Below the pieces are notes generated by a model, which worked only from the letters and a program-made list of their open reading frames with translations, ran no database searches and was not told where the DNA came from. 64,000 nt of DNA, from assembly GCA_965279595.1 (NCBI GenBank), contig OZ257246.1, positions 310,001 through 374,000 of the forward strand, read 5' to 3'. The position numbers were made by a program, and so were the translations under genes. Shown here piece after piece: positions 7,956 through 16,859 of this stretch (position 1 is its first letter; each line of letters starts with the position of its first letter). This stretch comes from CAIKLP01 sp965279595. Its GTDB lineage: Bacteria; Bacteroidota; Bacteroidia; Sphingobacteriales; Sphingobacteriaceae.

Positions 7956-8327
7956 CTAAGCTGCATTTACTTTTTTATGCGCATAGATATATGACAATAT
8001 TCCTAAAACAATTGGAAGTGCCATAGGCAAACAATTTAGAAATGTTGTACCAATTGCTATTAGCGAATAAAGTGCACCAACAAGATCAATCATTAGACCG
8101 GCGTAAGCCCATTCTCTTAACCTAGGATATCCAGGAATTAGAATGGCAATGACTCCAAGTGTTTTTGCAACACCTAAAAATGGAATTATATAAGCTGGAT
8201 AACCCAATTCGGTTTGAATAACACGAATAGCATCAGGTACAACTAAAATGTCTGGTATTGCAGACAATAACATAAAGGCTCCGAATAGTCCGGTGAAAAC
8301 CCAATAAAGTGTATTTATTTTTTTCAT
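7956..8327 (-). CDS. DoxX-like integral membrane protein
   Basis: A 123-residue protein with four membrane helices. The start (YWVFTGLFGAFMLLSAIPDI), the segment LGYPAYIIPFLGVAKTLGVIAILIPGYPRLREWAYAGL and the last helix are typical of DoxX-like proteins. DoxX was named for a subunit of an archaeal quinone oxidase, but most bacterial members have no proven activity; redox roles are suggested. In Bacteroidota and Actinobacteria such genes are common next to SRPBCC, VOC and DUF1801 genes, which is the arrangement here. It is 9 bases downstream of the second VOC gene. Confidence 0.75.
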   Translation of the reverse strand: MKKINTLYWVFTGLFGAFMLLSAIPDILVVPDAIRVIQTELGYPAYIIPFLGVAKTLGVIAILIPGYPRLREWAYAGLMIDLVGALYSLIAIGTTFLNCLPMALPIVLGILSYIYAHKKVNAA

Positions 8328-8336
8328 ATATCTAAA

Positions 8337-8756
8337 TTAATTATTTCTTTCAAAATTTAATAACCAATGATTCCCAAATTGATCTGTTAAATCTCCAAAC
8401 AAAGCTCCCCAAAATGTATTTTCTAAAGGATGCATCACTTTACCTCCTATTGATAACTGTTCAAAATAATTTCTTATTTCAGTTTCTGATGTGCAATTTA
8501 ATGATAAGGAGACATTACTACCTTTTATTAATCCAGTTTCAGCTACCATATCAGAACCCATCAAAAGCAGTTCACCTTTTGTAAGTAATGCATGAAGAAT
8601 ACAATGTTTCATTTTTTCTGGTAAATGATTGGCTAGTGGAGATTCTCCAACTGTTTGAATTTTCAAATCTGCATCAAAACATTTTTGGTAAAATTGCATT
8701 GCATCTCTGCAATTTCCATTAAATGTTAAATAACTATTTATTCTTAATTGATTCAT
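8337..8756 (-). CDS. PhnB-like VOC family protein
   Basis: A 139-residue protein when started at ATG 8756. A longer frame to 8852 begins with TTG and would overlap the upstream SRPBCC gene by 92 bases, so it is rejected. The start (INSYLTFNGNCRDAMQFYQKCFDADL) and the end (WGALFGDLTDQFGNHWLLNFE) are characteristic of PhnB/YjdN-like VOC proteins, whose E. coli members have no assigned reaction despite the name. The four-base spacing to the SRPBCC gene argues for coupled translation. Confidence 0.8.
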   Translation of the reverse strand: MNQLRINSYLTFNGNCRDAMQFYQKCFDADLKIQTVGESPLANHLPEKMKHCILHALLTKGELLLMGSDMVAETGLIKGSNVSLSLNCTSETEIRNYFEQLSIGGKVMHPLENTFWGALFGDLTDQFGNHWLLNFERNN

Positions 8757-8760
8757 TGAA

Positions 8761-9171
8761 CTAATGCGACTCTGTATAATTTTTAAAATTTTGAAGTATG
8801 GCATTCCAACCTTCATACTGTAATTCCTCAGAATTTTCTGATTCAGCTTCAAATGATTCCGTAACCTCTACAAATTCTCCAATTTGTTTAAATGATATAC
8901 TTACTTGTCTGCCATCAGCAATTGCATAAGAAATCAATTCATGTTCTTTTACTTGAGAATAAATACCTACAAAATCAAAGCTGTGCTTTCCATCTTTTGA
9001 TGCCATTCTAGAAAGAAATTTCCCTCCAACCTTTAGATCATTTTCAGCATAAGGAGTATGCCAATCATCGGAGGCATTATTCCATTGCATTACATGTTCT
9101 GGACTTGTCCAAAAATTCCAAACTTTTTTAAGTGGGGCTGCAATTTTTGCAGTAACTGTAATTGTGCTCAT
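8761..9171 (-). CDS. SRPBCC family protein (AHSA1-like)
   Basis: A 136-residue START-like hydrophobic-ligand domain. ITVTAKIAAPLKKVWNFWTSPEHVMQWNNAS is the classical first strand and helix, followed by KVGGKFLSRM and the C-terminal GWNAILQNFKNY helix of the AHSA1/activator of Hsp90 homologue subgroup. These proteins bind small hydrophobic ligands; the ligand is unknown. It stands between two PhnB-like VOC genes in a minus-strand run. Confidence 0.82.
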   Translation of the reverse strand: MSTITVTAKIAAPLKKVWNFWTSPEHVMQWNNASDDWHTPYAENDLKVGGKFLSRMASKDGKHSFDFVGIYSQVKEHELISYAIADGRQVSISFKQIGEFVEVTESFEAESENSEELQYEGWNAILQNFKNYTESH

Positions 9172-9198
9172 AAATCGTAATTTTATGTTTTAAATTAA

Positions 9199-9699
9199 TT
9201 ACTTATTTGCGTTTTTCAAAATTGCTATCTCAATTTTCTTCATGCCTAAAAAAACGTTCATCACTTTGCCACCATTTATTGGATCAAACAATAATGAATC
9301 TAATTCTTTTGGCACAATCTGCCACGAAATACCATATTGATCCTTTAGCCAACCACATTGTTCAAACTTTGGATCTGATGATAATGCATCCCAATAATAA
9401 TCGATCTCTGATTGTGTTTCACAATTCACAACAAAAGACACACTTGGATTAAATAAAAATTCTGACCCTCCATTTAGTGCAACAAATGGCATTCCATCTA
9501 ATTCAAATGAAATAGTTAATACATCGCCTGATTTCATTCCACTTGCTTTCGCACTTGCATCATTATAATATGTCGTTTTATTTATTTTGGATTGCTTAAA
9601 TATTTTGGAATAAAAATCAACAGCTACTTTGGCATCATTCTTAAACCATAAACAAGTTGTAAGCTTCCGATCTGTAATTTTTTCTGAATTTTTCATCAT
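9199..9699 (-). CDS. PhnB-like VOC protein (3-demethylubiquinone methyltransferase-like domain)
   Basis: A 166-residue VOC-fold protein. LTTCLWFKNDAKVAVDFYSKIFKQSKI opens the domain; SGDVLTISFELDGMPFVALNGG and CGWLKDQYGISWQIVPKEL follow the family called 3-demethylubiquinone-9 3-methyltransferase-like, which are not methyltransferases as a rule. Two ATG codons occur in a row at 9699 and 9696. It is the first gene of the minus-strand run and is divergent from the DJ-1/AraC regulator gene, across 115 bases. Confidence 0.8.
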   Translation of the reverse strand: MMKNSEKITDRKLTTCLWFKNDAKVAVDFYSKIFKQSKINKTTYYNDASAKASGMKSGDVLTISFELDGMPFVALNGGSEFLFNPSVSFVVNCETQSEIDYYWDALSSDPKFEQCGWLKDQYGISWQIVPKELDSLLFDPINGGKVMNVFLGMKKIEIAILKNANK

Positions 9700-9814
9700 T
9701 TTATTTTTAAAATCATTTCTTAATACAAATATGCAAAGTAGAAATCAAGTAACCACTGTACATAAATGACAATAAAAGGGTGTTTTGCGACAAACTATTT
9801 TATTATATTCGTAT

Positions 9815-10783
9815 ATGAAAAATGTAAGCATTCTAGTGCCTGAATCTTCGGTAATGCAGGCTATTGCAGATCCTCAGTATTTATTCTCATCTGTCAATCA
9901 ATTTTTAGTGATGTCTGGCAAAGACCCCTTATTCAATGTAAAACTTATTGGTGCAAATAGAGAAGTAAAAATTAATGCTGGTGCATTTACGGTACATACA
10001 GACCAGTTAATTGAAGAAGTATCACAAACGGATTTGATTTTTATACCAGCACTATTTGGAGATATGTCAAGTGCAATCAATCAAAACAAAAAATTCATAC
10101 CATGGATAAAAGAGAGGTATGAAGATGGTTCTGAAGTTGCATCATTGTGTGTAGGAGCATTTCTTTTAGCATCTACCGGTTTGCTTGATGGTAAAAAATG
10201 TTCAACCCATTGGGGTTTTCAAAATGAGTTTCGAGAAATGTTTCCTAAAGTTGATTTAATAGATGGAAGTATTATTTCAGAAGAAAATAGAATTTATTCA
10301 AGTGGAGGAGCCAATTCATATTGGAATTTATTATTGCATTTAGTTGAAAAATATACAGACAGAGAAACTGCAATATTGGCTTCAAAATATTTTGCTATTG
10401 ATATAGATAGAGAGAGTCAAACAGCATTTGCATTGTTTAAGGGTCAAAAAAATCATCAAGATTTAGAAGTAAAAAAAGGACAAGAATACATTGAAAAGAA
10501 TTACCAAGAAAAAATTTCAGTAGATGAATTAGCTGCAATGGTTGCTGTTGGTAGAAGAAGTTTTGAAAGAAGATTTAAGTTAGCAACAAACAATACAATA
10601 TTGGAATACATTCAACGGATAAAGGTAGAAGCAGCCAAAAGGAGTTTTGAAAATAGCAGAAAAAACATCAATGAAGTAATGGTTGATGTGGGTTATACGG
10701 ACACTAAAGCGTTTCGAAGTATTTTCAAAAAAGTTACCGGATTAACACCCATTGAATATAGAAATAAATACAATAAAATGTAA
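9815..10783 (+). CDS. GlxA-like transcriptional regulator: DJ-1/PfpI domain plus AraC helix-turn-helix
   Basis: A 322-residue regulator. The start chosen is ATG 9815; the frame extends to 9785 only through a TTG. Residues about 1-190 form a DJ-1/PfpI-type domain with the nucleophile-elbow-like SLCVGAFLLASTGLLDG and the following STHW. The C-terminal 100 residues are an AraC-type pair of helix-turn-helices (VDELAAMVAVGRRSFERRFK; VDVGYTDTKAFRSIFKKVTGLTPIEYR). Such GlxA-family regulators often control nearby genes. The divergent position suggests it regulates the VOC/SRPBCC run; its effector is unknown. Confidence 0.85.
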   Translation: MKNVSILVPESSVMQAIADPQYLFSSVNQFLVMSGKDPLFNVKLIGANREVKINAGAFTVHTDQLIEEVSQTDLIFIPALFGDMSSAINQNKKFIPWIKERYEDGSEVASLCVGAFLLASTGLLDGKKCSTHWGFQNEFREMFPKVDLIDGSIISEENRIYSSGGANSYWNLLLHLVEKYTDRETAILASKYFAIDIDRESQTAFALFKGQKNHQDLEVKKGQEYIEKNYQEKISVDELAAMVAVGRRSFERRFKLATNNTILEYIQRIKVEAAKRSFENSRKNINEVMVDVGYTDTKAFRSIFKKVTGLTPIEYRNKYNKM

Positions 10784-10794
10784 TAATCTTAAAA

Positions 10795-12996
10795 TTAATA
10801 ACTGAGACTAAGACCTATTCCATATCCCATATCGCTGTCATAATGGGTTCTAAAACTTAAGTTCCTATTCATAATATATTTCAAGCCAAACATATTTTCA
10901 TTGTCAGTGTTGAACATCATATTCATTCGAATTCTTTTTGACACTGGAATATCATCACGCATCAATTGCATCCGCAATGCACCATCTTGGTAAACTTCAG
11001 TTTGGATTTTAAAAAGCATTGGAAGAGTATATTCTAAACCTACACTTAACATTGCACGATTATCTTGACTACTTATTTGATCAAATAAATTCTTTTCAAT
11101 CTCTCCCATTTTCATATCACGTGTTCTCCAATCAAAACCTACAAATGGCATAATCCATTGCATTTTCCCAATATATTTTCCAATATGAGTTTCAGTTTCA
11201 TAACCATGCATTTTAGAATAGCCCAATCGCCATTCAGCACCAATACTCCATCTTGTATTCTGAAACATCATTTCGCCATCATTACCATTACTTGCGAAAT
11301 CGTTCTCAAACATAAAATGGAATTTCCTGTCGTCAGCAAACAATTTTCTCCTTGCTTTATTTACGTTTGTTATTAAAGGATTTTTGGGCTGATTTTCATA
11401 AGTAAAAACTCGTCCCATACCACTCATCATGTGGTATAAAATATGACAATGGAAAAACCAATCACCATCAACATTTGCATTAAACTCAAGTGTATCTTGT
11501 TCCATAGGCATAATGTCAATAACATTTTTCAATGGGGCATAATCGCCTTGTCCATTTAATACTCTAAAGTCATGCCCATGCAAATGCATAGGATGTCTCA
11601 TCATAGAGCCGTTGTATAAAATCAATCTTACGTTCTCTCCTTTTTTTATTAGAATTTTATCAGTTTCAGAAACTACTTTATTATTTAAACTCCAAACATA
11701 TCTATTCATGTTACCTGTTAATTCAAACTTTAATTCATGAATAATTGCTTGCTTTGGAAGAGCTGTATTTATTGGAGATTTAAGCATAGAATAATTTAAA
11801 GTAACTACTCTTGCTGGTTTTGTATATTTATTTTGCTTTTCTTTTTTTAGAATAATAGGACCAGTAATTTCTGGATACATTACCACATTCATATCCATTT
11901 GATTCAAACTCATTTGCATACCCATATCATCTAAATCCCCATTCATCTTCATCATTTCATTCATCATTTTCATGCCTTCAAAATATTTTAATTTAGGCAA
12001 AGCATTGGCTAACTTTTTCTCACCAGAGCCTATAAAAATGGAAGCAGATTTTGTTCGATCTTCAGAAGTAACTAAAAATTCATAGGATGCGTTTTGTTCA
12101 GGAATATTAACAATCACATCATAAGTTTCGGATACTGCTATAATTAAACGGTCCACTTCTATGGGTTCAACATCATTACCATCATTGGCGACTACCTTAA
12201 TTTTACCTCCAGCATAATTCAACCAAAAATAAGTAGAGGCTCCTGCATTGGAAATTCTTAATCTGACCTTTTCTCCAGCTTTAAATTGTGAAAAATCAAT
12301 TTGATTTTTACCATTGATTAAAAAATAATGATAGTAAACATCACTTACATCCATTGCCAACATACGTTTCCATTCGTTGTTTATTTTTGTTTTAAAATGT
12401 TTCGCGCGAATTGCTTCTGAATAACTTTGTGTGGTACCCTTTTTTATTGCAAACCAATCTGAAGCATTGTGCAACAAACGATGCACTGTTTCAGGCTTCA
12501 TATCTGTCCATTCACTTAAAATAATAGGAACACTTGGCAGATTATCTATTTCATTTCTATAAGAAAAATCATTCCTTCTTTTTTCAAGAATCATTGAACC
12601 ATACATCCCTATTTGTTCTTGCAAACCTGTATGGCTATGATACCAATGTGTTCCATGTTGTGTAATTGGGAAACGATACAGATGACTACTATGAGCTTTA
12701 ATAGGCATTTGAGTTAAGTATGGTACCCCATCTTCTTTATTTGGCAGAAACAATCCATGCCAATGCAAAGATGTTTCTTCATCCATTAAATTATGAACCA
12801 TTATTTCTGCTGTATCCCCTTCCATGAATGTAAGTGTAGGCATTGGTATTTGACCATTTACAGCAATGGCTCTTTTACTTTTACCAGTAAAATTAACTAA
12901 AGTGTCTTTTACAAATAAATCAACACGAACAACTTTTTGTGCATGACTATTGGTATACCATACTCCCAAAAAAAATACAAGCAAAAATTTATTCAT
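10795..12996 (-). CDS. Multicopper oxidase (CopA type) with extra C-terminal beta-barrel-like region
   Basis: A 733-residue exported protein, longer than the roughly 600 residues usual for periplasmic CopA-type oxidases. After a signal peptide (to about residue 19) come three cupredoxin domains with all copper sites: HWH at 78-80, HGTHWYHSH at 114-122, HPMHLHGHDF near 468 and FHCHILYHMMSGM near 516. A methionine-rich loop at about 340-372 (KMMNEMMKMNGD, DMGMQM) resembles copper-binding loops of CueO/CopA. Residues about 560-733 are different: repeated amphipathic strands with Gly and aromatic residues, ending in Tyr, as in an outer-membrane beta-barrel such as CopB. It should oxidise Cu(I). 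It is last in the copper operon. Confidence 0.85.
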   Translation of the reverse strand: MNKFLLVFFLGVWYTNSHAQKVVRVDLFVKDTLVNFTGKSKRAIAVNGQIPMPTLTFMEGDTAEIMVHNLMDEETSLHWHGLFLPNKEDGVPYLTQMPIKAHSSHLYRFPITQHGTHWYHSHTGLQEQIGMYGSMILEKRRNDFSYRNEIDNLPSVPIILSEWTDMKPETVHRLLHNASDWFAIKKGTTQSYSEAIRAKHFKTKINNEWKRMLAMDVSDVYYHYFLINGKNQIDFSQFKAGEKVRLRISNAGASTYFWLNYAGGKIKVVANDGNDVEPIEVDRLIIAVSETYDVIVNIPEQNASYEFLVTSEDRTKSASIFIGSGEKKLANALPKLKYFEGMKMMNEMMKMNGDLDDMGMQMSLNQMDMNVVMYPEITGPIILKKEKQNKYTKPARVVTLNYSMLKSPINTALPKQAIIHELKFELTGNMNRYVWSLNNKVVSETDKILIKKGENVRLILYNGSMMRHPMHLHGHDFRVLNGQGDYAPLKNVIDIMPMEQDTLEFNANVDGDWFFHCHILYHMMSGMGRVFTYENQPKNPLITNVNKARRKLFADDRKFHFMFENDFASNGNDGEMMFQNTRWSIGAEWRLGYSKMHGYETETHIGKYIGKMQWIMPFVGFDWRTRDMKMGEIEKNLFDQISSQDNRAMLSVGLEYTLPMLFKIQTEVYQDGALRMQLMRDDIPVSKRIRMNMMFNTDNENMFGLKYIMNRNLSFRTHYDSDMGYGIGLSLSY

Positions 12997-13000
12997 ACTA

Positions 13001-13486
13001 TTATTTCAATCTCTTATCAGAAACACTTCCACAATTTAACATAGATGAACCATAATAAGGATTTTCAATAATTGATTTATTGCTCAGCCAATAAGCCTTT
13101 TTCATTGGGCAATATTGATAATAAACATTTGCATCCAACTGTTTAGCTGCTTTCACAACTTTCCAAAGTGAAATAGAAAGCCCATCAAATAACTCTCTTT
13201 GTTCTTCAATATCTTTTGATTGATGAATTTGAACTGCTGAAGTTAATAGGTTTGATTTCTCTTTGTTGAATACTTTTTTCTCGTCTGCACTAAGTTGCAA
13301 TTCATTTTTGTCATTGATGATGACTATTAATTGCTTAGCACTTTCAGCAGCTTTTACCTCATCACTGTTCACCAATGCTTCCTTTAATTCTAAATAGGAA
13401 TTCAACATACTTTGAATTGGTTTTACTTGGGCATGTGTTACTCCAACTAGGAGTAATAACATAATTGATAATTGAACTCTTTTCAT
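13001..13486 (-). CDS. DUF3347 domain exported protein, putative copper-binding
   Basis: A 161-residue protein with a signal peptide (to about residue 19, ending THAQ). The mature part begins with a helical stretch (SMLNSYLELKEALVNSD) and ends with the DUF3347 hallmark YYQYCPMKKAYWLS, then NPYYGSSMLNCGSV. The conserved Cys, Met and Asn residues of this hallmark, also seen at the end of some CusB-type adaptors, suggest metal binding. It lies four bases before the multicopper oxidase gene, which supports a periplasmic copper role (inference). Confidence 0.85.
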   Translation of the reverse strand: MKRVQLSIMLLLLVGVTHAQVKPIQSMLNSYLELKEALVNSDEVKAAESAKQLIVIINDKNELQLSADEKKVFNKEKSNLLTSAVQIHQSKDIEEQRELFDGLSISLWKVVKAAKQLDANVYYQYCPMKKAYWLSNKSIIENPYYGSSMLNCGSVSDKRLK

Positions 13487-13490
13487 ATAA

Positions 13491-13730
13491 TTAGTTATTA
13501 ATAATTTCTAATTTAAACCCTGTTGATTCAATAGCGTGAATCACATCTGAAGAATCTATTCCGATTCCTTTAACTGTTAAAATTTTATCTAGTGATTGAG
13601 TATCTACTTCCCAATTATCAACACCAACTTCTTCATTCATTACAGGTGTGACTTTAGAAACACAGCCCATACATTTAATATTAGTCTTAAATCTAAATAT
13701 TTTATTTTCTAATTTATTATTTGTTTCCAT
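13491..13730 (-). CDS. Small HMA-domain copper metallochaperone
   Basis: A 79-residue protein when started at ATG 13730. A longer frame starts at a GTG at 13763 inside the copA 3' end and adds eleven residues outside the fold. It is a single heavy-metal-associated domain with the CxxC site in NIKCMGCVSKV, followed by VDNWEVDTQSLDKILTVKG and the ending VIHAIESTGFKLEII. Such proteins (CopZ-like) hand Cu(I) to a P-type ATPase. It lies between copA and the DUF3347 gene, so it is probably the cytosolic chaperone of this cluster. Confidence 0.8.
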   Translation of the reverse strand: METNNKLENKIFRFKTNIKCMGCVSKVTPVMNEEVGVDNWEVDTQSLDKILTVKGIGIDSSDVIHAIESTGFKLEIINN

Positions 13731-13750
13731 TTTGTATTTATTTAAACTGT

Positions 13751-16162
13751 TTATTTTTTCCACTTTAATCTCAAGCTATTACTTACAACACTAACACTAC
13801 TTAAAGCCATAGCAGCACCTGCAATCATTGGGTTTAATAGAAAACCATTTATTGGGTATAATAGGCCTGCTGCAATTGGTATTCCGATGATATTATAGAT
13901 AAATGCCCAAAACAAATTCTGTCTAATTGTTGCCACTGTATTTTTCGATAATTGGATAGCAGTAGGTATTTTATTCAAATCAGAAGATAGAATTGTCATT
14001 TTAGCAACATCCATTGCAATATCACTGCCTTTGCCCATTGCAATACTTACATCAGCTTGAGCTAATGCTGCACTATCATTAATACCATCGCCTACCATAG
14101 CAACAATCTTTCCTGCACTTTGAATGTTTTTTATGAAGGAAGCTTTTTGTTCAGGCAACATCGAAGCATGGAATTCATTAATGCCAATTTGATCAGCTAT
14201 AATTTGAGCTGTATTTATGTTATCTCCTGTTAACATGATTACCTCTATACCCAAACTTTTAATATCTGATATTGCAGCTTTTGAATTCATTTTTAATTCA
14301 TCAGCAATAGCAAAAATGGCTATGACTTCATTTTGATTTGCAAACCATACCACAGTTTTTGCTTCTTTTTCCCACTGATTGACTTGCAACTTTAAAGATT
14401 CTTTAATCTCAATTTTATGATCATTTAATAATTTTTCATTTCCAATAAAATAAAATTGATTATCAATACATGCTTTCACTCCCTTGCCAGTTATGCTTTC
14501 AAAATTATTCAGTGTGATTTCTTCAATTGATGAATAATTATTTATTAGCGCCTCTGCAAGTGGATGTTCTGATTTTTTCTCGAGGCTTAGCAAAATAGAC
14601 TTTAGCAATTCGTTTGACTGCAACCAAAATTCGTTTACTAATTTTGGTTGCCCTTCAGTTATAGTTCCTGTTTTATCCAAAACAACTACATTTATTGACT
14701 TTGTAATTTCTAAACTTTCTGCATCTTTTATTAAAATTCCTTGTTCTGCTCCCTTTCCAATTCCAACCATAATAGCTGTTGGTGTTGCAAGTCCAAGAGC
14801 ACAAGGGCAAGCAATTACCAGTACTGTAACCATTGACAATAAGCCTTGAGTTAAGCCATTTTCGTTTGCAAAGACAATCCAAAAAAACAAGGAAAGTAAT
14901 GCAATGGCAATTACAATCGGTACAAAAACTGAAGCTATTTTATCAACTAATTTTTGAACAGGAGCTTTACTACCTTGGGCATTTTGAACCATTTTAATTA
15001 TTTGAGCTAATCTAGTATCTGCTCCAACTTTATCAACAATGAATTGAAAACTCCCGGTTTGATTTATGGTTCCAGCATAAACATAATCTCCAACAAATTT
15101 TTGCACTGGAATAGATTCTCCGGTCAACATACTTTCATCAACAAAACTTTTCCCTTCAAAAATTTCCCCATCCAAAGCAATTTGTTCACCAGGCTTGACA
15201 ATAATTTTAGATCTAATAATTACATCTTCTATAGGCATTTCAATTTGCTGTCCATTTTGTATTACCCTCACTATTTGGGGTTGTAATCCCATCAATTTTT
15301 TAATGGCAGAAGAAGTATTTCCTTTAGCCTTTTCTTCTAATAGTTTTCCTAATAAAATAAATGTGATCACAACTGCAGCAGCTTCAAAATAAACATGTGC
15401 ATGAATTCCTTTTTGATGCCAATAGTTCGGGAATAAAGTATTAAATACACTGTATAAATAGGCAACTCCTGTGCTTAAGGCAACAAGTGTATCCATGTTT
15501 GCAGATTTATGTTTTGCTTGTTTATATGCATTAATGAAAAAATCCTTTCCTATCCAAATCACCACAGGTGTGCTGAATGCCCACATCAAAAAATTGGCGA
15601 ATGGCAAATTCATAAAAAACATACCAATTACAACAACAGGAATAGTAAAAACAATAGCAGTTATAGTTTTATTCTTCATCCTTTGCCATTTATTAATATT
15701 GATTTCTTCCAAAGTGCTTTTGGAATTTGATTCATCAATTAGTAAATCGTAGCCGATTGATTGAACTGCTTTTCGAAATTTTTGCAGAATATTGGCATCT
15801 GGAATAAACTCAATGTTAACTGTCGCGTTTGCATAGTTTACTGAAGCATCTAATATATTTTGCTGTTGTTTTAAAATACTTTCTACACTTATAGCACAAG
15901 ATGCACAAGTCATTTCAAGAACTGGAAAACTCATTTCTACTGTAGGTACTTTATACCCCAATTCTCTAATAGATTGGATTGCAGAAGCTAAATTTCCATT
16001 GCTACTATTAATTTCCAATACAGCACGTTTATTATTCAATTCAACTCGATGGCCAATTACACCATTAATAATACTCAAGGCATTATCGATAAGCAATGCA
16101 CAATGTTCACTAGCCATTCCTTCTATTGGAATTACATAGCTATTACTATCATTTAAAGTCAT
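13751..16162 (-). CDS. copA: Copper-translocating P1B-type ATPase CopA
   Basis: An 803-residue heavy-metal P-type ATPase that exports Cu(I) across the inner membrane. Two N-terminal HMA domains are present. The first is degenerate, with GMASEHC (residues 15-21), so Ser18 replaces the first metal-binding Cys. The second is intact (MTCASC near 84-89). Then come eight membrane helices with the transport motif CPC near 449, the phosphorylated Asp in DKTGTITEG near 495, the HP motif in KSEHPLAEAL, MLTGDN, and GDGINDSAALAQADVSIAMGKGSD. The CPC motif with the AraC/HMA regulator upstream and the chaperone and oxidase downstream makes copper the likely substrate. Confidence 0.93.
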   Translation of the reverse strand: MTLNDSNSYVIPIEGMASEHCALLIDNALSIINGVIGHRVELNNKRAVLEINSSNGNLASAIQSIRELGYKVPTVEMSFPVLEMTCASCAISVESILKQQQNILDASVNYANATVNIEFIPDANILQKFRKAVQSIGYDLLIDESNSKSTLEEININKWQRMKNKTITAIVFTIPVVVIGMFFMNLPFANFLMWAFSTPVVIWIGKDFFINAYKQAKHKSANMDTLVALSTGVAYLYSVFNTLFPNYWHQKGIHAHVYFEAAAVVITFILLGKLLEEKAKGNTSSAIKKLMGLQPQIVRVIQNGQQIEMPIEDVIIRSKIIVKPGEQIALDGEIFEGKSFVDESMLTGESIPVQKFVGDYVYAGTINQTGSFQFIVDKVGADTRLAQIIKMVQNAQGSKAPVQKLVDKIASVFVPIVIAIALLSLFFWIVFANENGLTQGLLSMVTVLVIACPCALGLATPTAIMVGIGKGAEQGILIKDAESLEITKSINVVVLDKTGTITEGQPKLVNEFWLQSNELLKSILLSLEKKSEHPLAEALINNYSSIEEITLNNFESITGKGVKACIDNQFYFIGNEKLLNDHKIEIKESLKLQVNQWEKEAKTVVWFANQNEVIAIFAIADELKMNSKAAISDIKSLGIEVIMLTGDNINTAQIIADQIGINEFHASMLPEQKASFIKNIQSAGKIVAMVGDGINDSAALAQADVSIAMGKGSDIAMDVAKMTILSSDLNKIPTAIQLSKNTVATIRQNLFWAFIYNIIGIPIAAGLLYPINGFLLNPMIAGAAMALSSVSVVSNSLRLKWKK

Positions 16163-16240
16163 TTCAATTGTTTTACATCACAAAGCTGCGAACAAGAAAT
16201 ACATTAACTATTACAATATTTGGATGTTGTGTTATAAGAT

Positions 16241-16801
16241 TTACAGCAAATCTAGGGGTTTCCTAGTTTTATTTTTACTGTTTTTAAAGAAGCTAGGAGT
16301 TAAGCCAGTCACTTTTTTAAATTGGTTACTGAGGTACGCTACACTTGAGTAATTAAGCCGAGAGGCAATTTCATTTAGCGTCAGCTCATCATACATTAAT
16401 AGTTCTTTTACCTTTTCAATTTTTTGTGCTATAAAATATTTCTCAATAGTAATACCTTCTATTTCTGAAAAAAAATTACTTAAATAGTGGTATTCGAAAT
16501 TTAATTTATTACTTAGGTATTCGGATAGGTTTATATTTAATTCATTATTTTTTTGATGAACCAATTCAATGATTAAAGTTTTAATACTTTCTATTAACTG
16601 ACTTTTCCTATCATCAATTAATTCAAATCCAAGTTCTGATAACTTGTTTGATAATTTAACTTTATTCTCTTTAGTAATTCTGTTTTTCAATTCAACTTCA
16701 CCTAATACAATAGACAAAGGTTCGAGTTCCATTTTCTCTAATTCGTTTTTAACCACCATAATACAGCGATTACAAACCATATTTTTTATATATAATTTCA
16801 T
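16241..16801 (-). CDS. AraC family regulator with N-terminal CxxC (HMA-like) metal-sensing region
   Basis: A 186-residue protein when started at ATG 16801; a frame start at 16810 would be TTG. The N-terminus MKLYIKNMVCNRCIMVVKNEL has a CxxC as in HMA domains, followed by PLSIVLGEVELKN and LSNKLSELGFELIDD, which complete a short ferredoxin-like fold. Residues about 70-180 are an AraC-type DNA-binding region (TLNEIASRLNYSSVAYLSNQFKKVTGLTPSFFK). It lies directly upstream of copA on the same strand, so it probably senses copper and activates the cluster (inference). CopA follows after a 78-base gap that should hold its promoter. Confidence 0.85.
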   Translation of the reverse strand: MKLYIKNMVCNRCIMVVKNELEKMELEPLSIVLGEVELKNRITKENKVKLSNKLSELGFELIDDRKSQLIESIKTLIIELVHQKNNELNINLSEYLSNKLNFEYHYLSNFFSEIEGITIEKYFIAQKIEKVKELLMYDELTLNEIASRLNYSSVAYLSNQFKKVTGLTPSFFKNSKNKTRKPLDLL

Positions 16802-16859
16802 TGATTTCAAAACAATGCAATTTAAATAGAATAATCAATCAAAAAAAACAAAGTAATTT

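Noticed and set aside
8757..8852. N-terminal extension of the second PhnB-like VOC protein
   Set aside because: It starts with TTG, overlaps the SRPBCC gene by 92 bases, and adds residues that do not fit the family.
9784..9811. Promoter TTTG-N16-TATATTCG for the DJ-1/AraC regulator
   Set aside because: The spacer is too short and the -7 element ends only three bases before the ATG, leaving no room for a leader.
15044..15752. Several plus-strand frames of 65-93 codons opposite copA
   Set aside because: They are shadows of the conserved ATPase coding sequence with no independent evidence.
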